Source of the DNA: an uncultured Lachnospiraceae bacterium
Lineage (GTDB): Bacteria > Bacillota > Clostridia > Lachnospirales > Lachnospiraceae
Reading direction: 5' to 3'
Assembly (NCBI GenBank): GCA_947628025.1
Contig: CANQYH010000145.1
Span: forward strand, 1 to 7,982
DNA length: 7,982 nucleotides
In this document: one piece after another, positions 1-5,347 of the stretch
Position numbering within the stretch: the first letter of the stretch is position 1
Layout: every line of letters starts with the position of its first letter
Translations under genes and position numbers: made by a program
Notes under the pieces: model-generated
Told to the model about the DNA's origin: nothing
What the model saw: the letters and a program-made list of their open reading frames with translations, nothing else
Database searches by the model: none

Positions 1-890
1 ATGGCGTTGGGCAGGCGCTCCACCTTCATGACGATCCCCACCGCCGCCAGGGCCAGATCCCCGTGAACCGCCATCAGAGCGTTCAGGAAGATATTGGCCA
101 CGTCGAACAGGCCCGTCAGGATCGCCGACGGCACGCCGACCGTAAAGACGCCTTTCATGTCCGCCCGCTTCACGCCCCGGACGTCGGCAAAACGGATACT
201 GAGGGCGGAGGTCTTTGAAACTTTATTCAGCATATACAACATGTAGATGCAGGAAGCGATATTGGAGATCAGCGTCGCCAGAGCGGCGCCGAACACCTCC
301 CAGCCGTCGGGAAGCAGCACGAACATAAACAGCGGATCCAGCACCATATTCAGGATCCCGCCGCCGGACAGTCCGATGCTGGCCTGCCTGGAATACCCCA
401 CATTTCTCAGCAGATGGGCCCCCATCATGGAAAGAATCGTGGGGAGGCTCCCGGCCACCACTACCAGCCAGACATATTGCTTCGCGTAGCCCATGGTGGA
501 TTCCGACGCGCCCAGAAGTTTCAGGATGGGCGCCATGAACAGCCCGATCAGCAGGGAATACGCCACTGCAATGGCGATGGTGGCGTAGAAACTGAACGCG
601 CTGACTTTCTTCGCGTCCGCGTCCCTGCCGCTCCCGATCATCCTGGCCACCTGGCTCCCGCCGCCGATACCGAACAGGTTGGAGAAAGCGATGGTCATCA
701 TGAACAGCGTGAAAGCCACCGTCACCGCCGCAACCATGTAAGAATTGCCGGTGCGGCCGATGAAAAACGTGTCCACCATATTGTAGATCAGATTGATCAG
801 CTGGCTGATGATCGTCGGTATGGCCATGGCCGCGATGGCCTTTGGCACAGGCATTGTCTCAAAAAGTTCCTTTTTATCATTTGTTTTCAT
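1..890 (-). CDS. MATE family efflux transporter, 3'-truncated by window edge
   Basis: Multidrug and toxic compound extrusion (MATE) antiporter of the cytoplasmic membrane. The family exports cationic drugs or metabolites in exchange for Na+ or H+; the substrate here cannot be told. Only the first 296 codons are present, against a usual length near 450, so the C-terminal half lies left of the window. The protein opens with a short charged tail, then the family hallmark IPTIISQLINLIYNMVDTFF (about residues 24-43). It continues with a Gly-rich GIGGGSQVARMIGSG stretch after the second helix, and an RNVGYSRQASIGLSGG / ILNMVLDPLFMF segment typical of helices 5-6. The ATG at 890 follows AGAGGTG (896-902) at 5-nt spacing and a consensus promoter. 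It resembles the MepA/NorM-like MATE proteins of clostridia. Family call is secure; subfamily is not. Confidence 0.93.
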   Translation of the reverse strand, partial: MKTNDKKELFETMPVPKAIAAMAIPTIISQLINLIYNMVDTFFIGRTGNSYMVAAVTVAFTLFMMTIAFSNLFGIGGGSQVARMIGSGRDADAKKVSAFSFYATIAIAVAYSLLIGLFMAPILKLLGASESTMGYAKQYVWLVVVAGSLPTILSMMGAHLLRNVGYSRQASIGLSGGGILNMVLDPLFMFVLLPDGWEVFGAALATLISNIASCIYMLYMLNKVSKTSALSIRFADVRGVKRADMKGVFTVGVPSAILTGLFDVANIFLNALMAVHGDLALAAVGIVMKVERLPNA

Positions 891-912
891 ATGGTCACCT
901 CTGTCTCACACA

Positions 913-941
913 ACTATACTTTCTTAAAAGGCTTCTGTCAA
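913..941 (-). promoter_or_regulatory. Promoter of the MATE transporter gene
   Basis: On the minus strand TTGACA (936-941) is followed after exactly 17 nt by TATAGT (913-918), five of six matches to the -10 consensus. Transcription would start near 906, giving a leader of only about 15 nt that still includes the AGAGGTG ribosome binding site at 896-902. No operator is obvious beside it. Confidence 0.75.
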
Positions 942-1036
942 TTCCCGCGGTCAAATTTTTCCATCCTTAACAGATTGCCAGAAACCATTCATTCTCGCCC
1001 GCCAGAATCAATAATATCATAAATATTTTCCATCAA

Positions 1037-1053
1037 GAGGAGGAACGAAAATG
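1037..1053 (+). promoter_or_regulatory. Orphan ribosome binding site and ATG
   Basis: AAGAGGAGG sits 7 nt before an ATG at 1051, an ideal translation start. The frame it opens (1051-1368, 105 codons) resembles no protein I know. From 1226 to 1366 it is the antisense of the HEPN remnant, so most of its length is not a credible gene. The start may be what is left of a gene whose body was lost, or may serve a very short peptide. Confidence 0.4.
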
Positions 1054-1093
1054 ATTCAAACTGCAAACCCCAAAAGGAATGTTCTAGACAAAC

Positions 1094-1149
1094 AGCCGCA
1101 CCCCATAATACCCTACCGTATACGGATCGGGTATCCTAGTTGCGCGGCT
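1094..1149. repeat. Nested palindrome
   Basis: Three concentric inverted repeats share one centre. The inner one is the perfect palindrome CCGTATACGG (1116-1125). The middle one is ATACCC (1108-1113) with GGGTAT (1129-1134). The outer one is AGCCGC (1094-1099) with GCGGCT (1144-1149). As RNA this could form a long interrupted hairpin with internal loops; as DNA it could bind a dimeric protein or recombinase. There is no T-run on either side, so it is not a standard terminator. Function unknown. Confidence 0.6.
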
Positions 1150-1225
1150 ACACCGTCAATTCTATATTTCATCTTTTTCCCGCGGTCACAAAAGGATCGC
1201 CGCAACCGCCGGCAGACCTTAAAGA

Positions 1226-1366
1226 TCATAAAGAAGAAACTGGATCTGCCCAATCCTCTTCCGCTTCGCGAAGCTTATTTTTCAAAGTTTCTTCCAAATC
1301 TGCGGCGGCAAAATTCGCCCGTTTCAGCACCTGAAGAGAATTTGCAAAATTATCAAGCTTCTTCAT
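1226..1366 (-). pseudogene. Truncated HEPN-type nucleotidyltransferase partner (HI0074/HepT-like)
   Basis: An ATG at 1366 overlaps the end of the MNT gene by 14 bp, the translationally coupled arrangement usual for MNT/HEPN pairs. It opens MKKLDNFANSLQVLKRANF, which matches, from memory, the start of the HI0074-family nucleotidyltransferase-binding HEPN proteins. After about residue 24 (AADLE) the match ends. The remaining 22 residues (about 25-46) contain nothing like the family's helical core, and a TGA follows at codon 47. The family is normally around 130-145 residues and carries the HEPN Rx4-6H active-site motif; none is found here or in other frames downstream. I read this as a gene cut by deletion or recombination, with the breakpoint near 1290. 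A functional 46-residue peptide is a less likely alternative. Confidence 0.65.
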
Positions 1367-1667
1367 AGATCGTTACCCCGTCCTTTTGAATTTCCGTTTT
1401 CAATTCATCGGAGATCCCTGCGTCAAGATCGACAATATCAAAGGTCAGGAGCGAATGCACACACTCTTTGATGTCCCAGTAAAACGCATCAAAATTGCCG
1501 CCGCTTACTGCGATATCCACATCGCTTCTTTCCGTATGGGTCCCTCTTGCACGGGAGCCAAACAGAATGACCCTGCGAACCCCGTTTTTTCGGGAAATCG
1601 CAGAAATATCCCTTACGACCCTTTCCGGGATATAATATAGTGTCCGGGATTTAAGTTTATCATCCAT
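1353..1667 (-). CDS. Minimal nucleotidyltransferase (MNT) domain protein, MntA-like
   Basis: A 104-residue pol-beta superfamily nucleotidyltransferase. The active site is intact: FGSRARG at residues 36-42, then SDVD at 48-51 giving the two metal-binding aspartates (49 and 51), and a third acidic strand FDIVDLD at 76-82. Length and motif order match MNT proteins encoded beside HEPN partners. In the studied MntA/HepT systems, MntA AMPylates the HEPN ribonuclease toxin and neutralises it; whether this copy did so is inference. The downstream partner at 1226-1366 is truncated, so this enzyme now appears orphaned. The start at 1667 has a modest GAGGG about 8 nt upstream. No good promoter is seen in 1668-1854, so it may depend on read-through from the DegV gene 187 bp upstream. 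Confidence 0.88.
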   Translation of the reverse strand: MDDKLKSRTLYYIPERVVRDISAISRKNGVRRVILFGSRARGTHTERSDVDIAVSGGNFDAFYWDIKECVHSLLTFDIVDLDAGISDELKTEIQKDGVTIYEEA

Positions 1668-1854
1668 TACAGGTCCCTCATGGTCCGTTCTTTTGCCGTT
1701 CTCTCAAACTATCCGTTACGTTTTCTGCCGTCCTGTCTGTTATCTTGCAGGTGACAGAACGATTTACTCTACGGCGCGGTAAACTCAATCTGCCGGAAAC
1801 ACCTTTAAGGAATTTGCGGGCGCCAAACGGTTCACCGCGCAGCTTCCGCCGTCC

Positions 1855-2697
1855 TTACTTCCGATAAAAAAGGATCCCCAGCGTCCCCGGCCCGCAGTGA
1901 CAGGACACCGTGCAGCCCGCCCGGGTGTGCAGGACCTCCTCGAAAGGCGCCAGTTCGCGTACGGTTTTCTCCACGACCTCCCGGATCTCCTCGTCGATCC
2001 CGGAATCCGTGATAAAGATCCTCCGGGTATCTACCGTGGAGACGTCGCCCAGCTGATCTTTTACATATTCCGTCAGGCAATGGGACATCGTGCCGCGGTA
2101 TTTTCTCCCTACGCCCATCGCCCCGTCTTTTACGTAAATACAGGGGTGCAGCTTCAGCAGATTGGCTCCCAGTGCCGCCAGCGCCGTACAGCGGCCGCCC
2201 TTGCGCAGATAATCCAGCGTGCTCACCAGGAAACTGACGTCCAGCTTGTCCCGTTTCGCCTCCAGCTGCTTCTGGATCTCGCCGGGATCCATGCCGGCCG
2301 CCGCCATATCGCAGGCATCCAGTACCAGATGCGCGATGCCGGTAGACAAATTCCGGCTGTCTATGACGTAAACATGTCCCAGTTCCTCCGCCGCGATACA
2401 GGCATTCTGGTAACAGGAGGACATCTCCGCGCTGATCGTAAAATGAATGATGGCGTCACATTCTTTGAGGATCCTGCCAAACACTTCCAGATATTCCTGG
2501 ATATTCACCGCCGCCGTGGAACCCAGCTGTCCGCTGGCGCTGATCTTTTCATAAAGCTCATCCGGAGTAATATCCACGCCGTCTTTGTAACTCTTTCCTG
2601 CACAGCTTACGGTCAGCGGCGTGATCGTAATACCATATTTACTGATCAATTCCGGCGTCAAGTCACAAGTACTATCCGCAGTCACTCGAATCCGCAT
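1855..2697 (-). CDS. DegV family fatty-acid-binding protein
   Basis: A 280-residue cytosolic DegV (EDD fold) protein. The family binds long-chain fatty acids, and some members (FakB) present them to the kinase FakA for phospholipid synthesis. Landmarks in order: DSTCDLTPE (8-16), the ligand-loop region GSTAAVN (59-65), ISAEMSSCYQNA (88-99), VIDSRNLSTG (111-120), YLRKGGRC (163-170), a KxxPxxxVKDG-like stretch (182-192) and the C-terminal CGPGTLGI (268-275). Two oddities: the usual TSQPS motif is replaced by STAAVN, and there are 12 cysteines. The start at 2697 is chosen over an in-frame ATG at 2769: AGAGGA lies 7 nt before it, homology begins at its second residue, and the promoter would start transcripts about 5 nt before 2769. 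No fakA-like kinase is in the window. Confidence 0.93.
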   Translation of the reverse strand: MRIRVTADSTCDLTPELISKYGITITPLTVSCAGKSYKDGVDITPDELYEKISASGQLGSTAAVNIQEYLEVFGRILKECDAIIHFTISAEMSSCYQNACIAAEELGHVYVIDSRNLSTGIAHLVLDACDMAAAGMDPGEIQKQLEAKRDKLDVSFLVSTLDYLRKGGRCTALAALGANLLKLHPCIYVKDGAMGVGRKYRGTMSHCLTEYVKDQLGDVSTVDTRRIFITDSGIDEEIREVVEKTVRELAPFEEVLHTRAGCTVSCHCGPGTLGILFYRK

Positions 2698-2780
2698 AAT
2701 CTCATCCTCTTCTTTCTTTATCCGCACAGGAGCCGGCTCATACGCCTGCGTCCTGCGTTTCCGAATCATGTATTGATGCC

Positions 2781-2809
2781 ATTATAGACGTTCCGCTTCC
2801 CGATGTCAA
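2781..2809 (-). promoter_or_regulatory. Consensus promoter of the DegV gene
   Basis: Minus strand TTGACA (2804-2809), 17-nt spacer, TATAAT (2781-2786): a perfect sigma-70/SigA consensus. The predicted start is near 2774, leaving a leader of about 77 nt before the ATG at 2697. This places the alternative ATG at 2769 almost at the transcript end and argues against its use. Confidence 0.85.
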
Positions 2810-2865
2810 GTCGCGCAATACTCTCCATGCTTCAGACCCGCCCGCTTCAGCAGCTTATATTGTCA

Positions 2866-2920
2866 AATATTAATAGTCATTAATGATAAAATTGCAGCAT
2901 CATATATTAATAATCAATAT
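2866..2920. promoter_or_regulatory. AT-rich dyads, possible operator for the XRE regulator
   Basis: ATTAAT occurs at 2869-2874, 2879-2884 and 2906-2911. The first two form the dyad ATTAAT-AGTC-ATTAAT. A second inverted repeat is ATATT (2904-2908) with AATAT (2916-2920). They lie between the DegV promoter and the XRE start. Small XRE proteins often bind such paired sites near their own promoter, so autoregulation is a reasonable guess. AT-rich DNA makes dyads by chance, so this is tentative. Confidence 0.35.
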
Positions 2921-2984
2921 TGCCCATCTGTAATAATTATATTGCGTTTTAGACTGCCTATACTTATAGATGGAGGTAATAATA

Positions 2985-3293
2985 ATGATTTTAAAGACAG
3001 CGGACAGAATCCGGGAATTACGCGCAAAAAACAATCTGACACAAACACAGCTGGCCCGCGCATTATACGTGACCCGCTCCAGCGTCAATGCATGGGAGAT
3101 GGCGGTCTCCATTCCATCTACCGAAAAGATCATAGAGCTTTGTCAGGTCCTGCATACGACCGCCGATTATCTTCTGGGCGTCGATTCCGGCGAAACCATC
3201 CTGATCGAAGCCTACACATACGAAGAAAAAGAACTTCTATATCGCTTGCTGCAATATTTTGACCAGCAGCACAGGCTGGGCAAAGAATCCTGA
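2985..3293 (+). CDS. XRE family (Cro/CI-type HTH) transcriptional regulator
   Basis: A 102-residue DNA-binding protein. Residues 8-65 form a Cro/CI helix-turn-helix domain: RIRELRAKNNLTQTQLARAL, then the recognition-helix region VTRSSVNAWE (29-38), then IPSTEKIIELCQVL and the typical closing ADYLLGV (60-66). The tail (67-102) is acidic then Glu/Leu/Gln-rich, probably one helix for dimerisation, and carries no enzymatic or peptidase motif. The start at 2985 is preferred over an in-frame ATG at 2970 because GGAGG (2972-2976) sits 8 nt before it and overlaps the earlier ATG. Divergent from the DegV gene, with AT-rich dyads between; TATACT at 2959-2964 may be a -10 element. Targets unknown; self-regulation, perhaps also of degV, is inference. 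Confidence 0.93.
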   Translation: MILKTADRIRELRAKNNLTQTQLARALYVTRSSVNAWEMAVSIPSTEKIIELCQVLHTTADYLLGVDSGETILIEAYTYEEKELLYRLLQYFDQQHRLGKES

Positions 3294-3322
3294 AGATCGT
3301 CCCCGGCCTTTCTTACAGTCTG

Positions 3323-3367
3323 AAAAACCTGAGGAGCCGCCCCACCGGCAGCTCCCCATTTATTTTA
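3323..3367. terminator. Putative bidirectional terminator between convergent genes
   Basis: GGAGC-C-GCC (3333-3341) pairs with GGC-A-GCTCC (3347-3355), a 5+3 bp stem with one mismatch and a 5-nt loop. On the minus strand it is followed, after five bases, by TTTTT (3323-3327). On the plus strand it is followed by ATTTATTTT. It lies 40 nt past the XRE stop and 22 nt upstream of the stop of the secreted-protein gene on plus coordinates, which means its minus-strand use would end that gene. Confidence 0.55.
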
Positions 3368-3376
3368 CCTGCTCTT

Positions 3377-4252
3377 TTACTGTACCCAAACGCCCTCTGC
3401 ATTGACATAAAAACCATCCGGCGTTACCGTATCGGTCAGCATATAGCCGTCAGCCCCCATATAATACCAGAGGCCGGAAGCCGGGGACTGATACCAGTCG
3501 TTCACCATATAAGTGCCATCCGGGTACTGGATCCACCAGCCCTTATTGTCGCTTGCCCAATCACCTTTCATCGGAGCGGCCGGAACCTGAGCGTCCGTCT
3601 GAGCTGCGCCGGTATCCGAAAAACGGAAAAGGGTATCGCTGATCAAAGTGTAACCGTCTGCATCGGAATTGATCATGCCTAAAAAGTACAGATAATCCTC
3701 CGGCCGGCCCAGATTCTCCGACGTCATTTTGTCAGAAGCGATCTGATAAACAGGATAACTGCCATTTAACTGATCTAATAAGGGAGCCGCCAACGTTTCC
3801 AGCTTCGCCAGCTCCTCTTCATACGATAAATCAAAATCCTCCTCGGTCAGCAAACCATTCGCGATCGCCGCCTCGGCCAGAGGCATCTCGATCTCGCCCG
3901 CATAATGTCCGTATTCGCCGTTTTTTCCGCTATAATCATCTATAAACGAGATCTCCTCGCCAAGCGGAACCGCTACCAGTTCCAGCGTATAAACGGTACC
4001 GCTGGCAGGATAAGAATAGTCAGAAACCCAAACGTCCAGATTGTCTTTCTTGTCCATATAAACGACCTGCCTCGTCGGACCCGCATCCGAAAACGCCTGC
4101 GTAAATCCGATCGTATAACTGCCCAGACAGGCCAGGTCATTGGCAGCTTTCCATGTGTCTGTGGTATATTCCACCGAAACTGCAAACGCGGTCATACTCA
4201 CAGACATTGCGGCCGTTACGGCCAGGATCGCAGCGATCCATTTCTTTTTCAT
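3377..4252 (-). CDS. Secreted protein with C-terminal cell-wall-binding repeat
   Basis: A 291-residue exported protein of unknown function. Residues 1-24 are a Sec signal peptide: MKKKW, a hydrophobic core, and an AFA cleavage site. The middle part (about 25-215) is acidic with no motif I recognise; residues 139-160 look helical. After a short linker (215-230) comes an aromatic repeat module at 231-291: GWWIQYPDGTYMVNDWYQ, then GLWYYMGADGYMLTDTVTPD, then FYVNAEGVWVQ. This is the choline/glucan-binding-like repeat that tethers many clostridial proteins to the cell wall. There are only about two to three units, so anchoring may be weak. The start at 4252 has AGAGAGG about 8 nt upstream and its own promoter. 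No catalytic residues are apparent; it may be a surface or adhesion protein. Confidence 0.88.
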   Translation of the reverse strand: MKKKWIAAILAVTAAMSVSMTAFAVSVEYTTDTWKAANDLACLGSYTIGFTQAFSDAGPTRQVVYMDKKDNLDVWVSDYSYPASGTVYTLELVAVPLGEEISFIDDYSGKNGEYGHYAGEIEMPLAEAAIANGLLTEEDFDLSYEEELAKLETLAAPLLDQLNGSYPVYQIASDKMTSENLGRPEDYLYFLGMINSDADGYTLISDTLFRFSDTGAAQTDAQVPAAPMKGDWASDNKGWWIQYPDGTYMVNDWYQSPASGLWYYMGADGYMLTDTVTPDGFYVNAEGVWVQ

Positions 4253-4301
4253 GATACATTCCTCTCTTTCTGCCTAACTATCAGCATATTTTAGTATCTT
4301 T

Positions 4302-4329
4302 ATTATACCTCTCCGCTGCCTCCTGTCAA
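4302..4329 (-). promoter_or_regulatory. Promoter of the secreted-protein gene
   Basis: Minus strand TTGACA (4324-4329) and TATAAT (4302-4307) with a 16-nt spacer, both hexamers perfect. The leader would be about 43 nt. The inverted repeat at 4347-4382 lies just upstream of the -35. Confidence 0.75.
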
Positions 4330-4346
4330 GCAAATCCTCCGCCCAA

Positions 4347-4382
4347 CCGCGCGCATCGCTCTAAATGAAAATTTCCGCGCGG
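4347..4382. repeat. GC-rich inverted repeat in the divergent intergenic region
   Basis: CCGCGCG (4347-4353) and CGCGCGG (4376-4382) are a perfect 7-bp inverted pair, 22 nt apart, in otherwise AT-rich DNA between the divergent secreted-protein and membrane-protein genes. It could be a regulator site or hairpin. The rest of 4383-4480 shows only A/T tracts, including the palindrome AAATTAATTT near 4447-4456. Confidence 0.35.
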
Positions 4383-4487
4383 CATATCGTTCGGGCAATC
4401 ACAGAAACGAAAACAGACCGGAAAGCACAAAAGGGCCGTTTAAAATAAATTAATTTCATTTTTATAAAGATTTTCTTAATAAACGCC

Positions 4488-4516
4488 TTTATTTTTTGGA
4501 AGAATGGTATTACAAT
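4488..4516 (+). promoter_or_regulatory. Weak candidate promoter for the Ala/Lys/Glu-rich protein gene
   Basis: TTTATT (4488-4493), 17 nt, TACAAT (4511-4516), preceded by A/T tracts that could act as an UP element. The -10 is good and the -35 poor. Transcription would start near 4523, leaving a leader of about 36 nt that includes the AAGGAG ribosome binding site. Confidence 0.4.
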
Positions 4517-4558
4517 AGGAAAGGATATCGTACTATTCCAGAAAGGAGTATCTTGATC

Positions 4559-5197
4559 ATGTCAAAAAACAAATGGGGCAAATTGCTGGTCTTCGCAGCT
4601 GTCGTCGGAACCACGGCGGCGGCGGTATCCTATTATCTGAAATACAGAGCTTTCAACAAGGAGCTGGACGAAGATTTCCACGATTTCGAAGGAGATTTTG
4701 AGGACGAAGAAGACGAAGACACGACCGATGTGCCTGAACGCACTTACGTAAAACTTTCCCAGAAAACGGCAATGGCCAAAGAAGCCATCAAAGGCGCCAC
4801 CGGACAGGCCGTAAACAAAGCCAAAAATGCGGCCACCATTGTCAAAGAAACGGTTAAGAATGTCGCCGATAAAGCCAAAAACGCCGGGAAAGAAGCGGCT
4901 GAGACCGCAGAGAACGCCGCAAAAGAACTGACCGAAACCGCCGAAAAAGCGGAAAAAGAAGCTGCCGAAGCCATGAAAGACACGGTGGAAGTCGTCGAAG
5001 AAGCCGCCGCGGAGGCAGCCGGCACATGCAAAGAACTCGCCGGTGACACGGCGGACGCAGTAAAAAAAGCGGCGGACTGCGTATGCAGGGACGAAACTCC
5101 CGCTGCGGAAACCGGAGAAACATCTGCGGAAGACGCAAATGACGGCGCGAAGAAAACCGAGAGCGGCGAACCCACGATCGAAGAATCCGCCGAATAG
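4559..5197 (+). CDS. Membrane-anchored Ala/Lys/Glu-rich helical protein (YtxH/LEA-like)
   Basis: A 212-residue protein with no function I can name. Residues 5-27 are a single hydrophobic segment (LLVFAAVVGTTAAAVSYYL) after a short basic start, an uncleaved N-terminal anchor. Next is a strongly acidic stretch (36-60, many Asp/Glu). Then residues 68-175 form a long Ala/Lys/Glu repeat series with recurring KNAA/ADKAKNAG/AETAENAA/AEKAEKEA units, predicted as amphipathic helix. A low-complexity acidic tail follows; three cysteines fall at 157, 174 and 176. This resembles YtxH-domain and group 3 LEA-like proteins linked to envelope stress in Firmicutes, by composition only. The start at 4559 is chosen for AAGGAG (4543-4548), 10 nt upstream, over an in-frame TTG at 4496. 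The gene ends at a strong terminator. Confidence 0.85.
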   Translation: MSKNKWGKLLVFAAVVGTTAAAVSYYLKYRAFNKELDEDFHDFEGDFEDEEDEDTTDVPERTYVKLSQKTAMAKEAIKGATGQAVNKAKNAATIVKETVKNVADKAKNAGKEAAETAENAAKELTETAEKAEKEAAEAMKDTVEVVEEAAAEAAGTCKELAGDTADAVKKAADCVCRDETPAAETGETSAEDANDGAKKTESGEPTIEESAE

Positions 5198-5231
5198 CCG
5201 CTGATCCAACCGGCGCAGCGCCCGAAGATCC

Positions 5232-5267
5232 AAGCCGGATGATCCCGGTCCGGCTTTGTTGTTTTGT
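5232..5267 (+). terminator. Rho-independent terminator after the helical-protein gene
   Basis: AAGCCGGA (5232-5239) pairs perfectly with TCCGGCTT (5249-5256) around a 9-nt loop, followed by the T-rich TGTTGTTTTG. It lies 35 nt after the stop codon at 5197. Confidence 0.85.
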
Positions 5268-5297
5268 GCAGAAACCTACGATCAGACCCATATATGG

Positions 5298-5333
5298 CAG
5301 GCGACATGGAAAGGCGTTTTCCCATGCCGCCTG
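5298..5333. repeat. Long hairpin downstream of the MORN protein gene
   Basis: CAGGCG (5298-5303) pairs with CGCCTG (5328-5333), then an A/C mismatch, then CATGG (5305-5309) with CCATG (5322-5326). The palindrome CCATATATGG (5288-5297) adjoins it. It begins 15 nt past the stop of the minus-strand gene, so it may serve as its 3' end, but there is no T-run on either strand for intrinsic termination. Confidence 0.5.
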
Positions 5334-5347
5334 TCTGCATTAACTTC

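Larger units (their letters stand above)
942..1188. repeat. 12-bp direct repeat flanking the scar region
   Basis: The 12-mer TTCCCGCGGTCA occurs at 942-953 and again at 1177-1188 in the same orientation, 235 bp apart. Its core CCGCGG is self-complementary. The two copies bracket the orphan ribosome binding site and the nested palindrome. They might mark the ends of an inserted or rearranged block, but a match of this length this close together can also arise by chance. Confidence 0.4.

Noticed and set aside
414..1022. Plus-strand open frame of 202 codons
   Set aside because: It is antisense to the well-supported MATE gene, has no ribosome binding site and is His/Arg-rich in a way typical of shadow frames.
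1051..1368. Plus-strand frame of 105 codons with a good ribosome binding site
   Set aside because: Its second half is the antisense of the HEPN remnant and the sequence resembles no protein. Kept only as an orphan start signal.
1678..1790. Minus-strand frame of about 37 codons ending just before the MNT gene
   Set aside because: It has only a TTG start with a poor ribosome binding site and no recognisable sequence. The nearby TTTAC/GTAAA inverted repeat (1763-1783) is too short to support an operator call.
1897..2787. Plus-strand open frame of 296 codons
   Set aside because: It is antisense to the DegV gene, whose conserved motifs are unmistakable.
2900..3133. Minus-strand frame of 77 codons overlapping the XRE gene
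   Set aside because: It overlaps the conserved HTH coding region and an AT-rich leader, with no family resemblance.
4470..4497. AATAAA-CGCC-TTTATT hairpin followed by T residues, as a terminator
   Set aside because: The stem is only six A/T pairs and lies between divergent genes, where no terminator is needed. It fits better as promoter-region AT tract.
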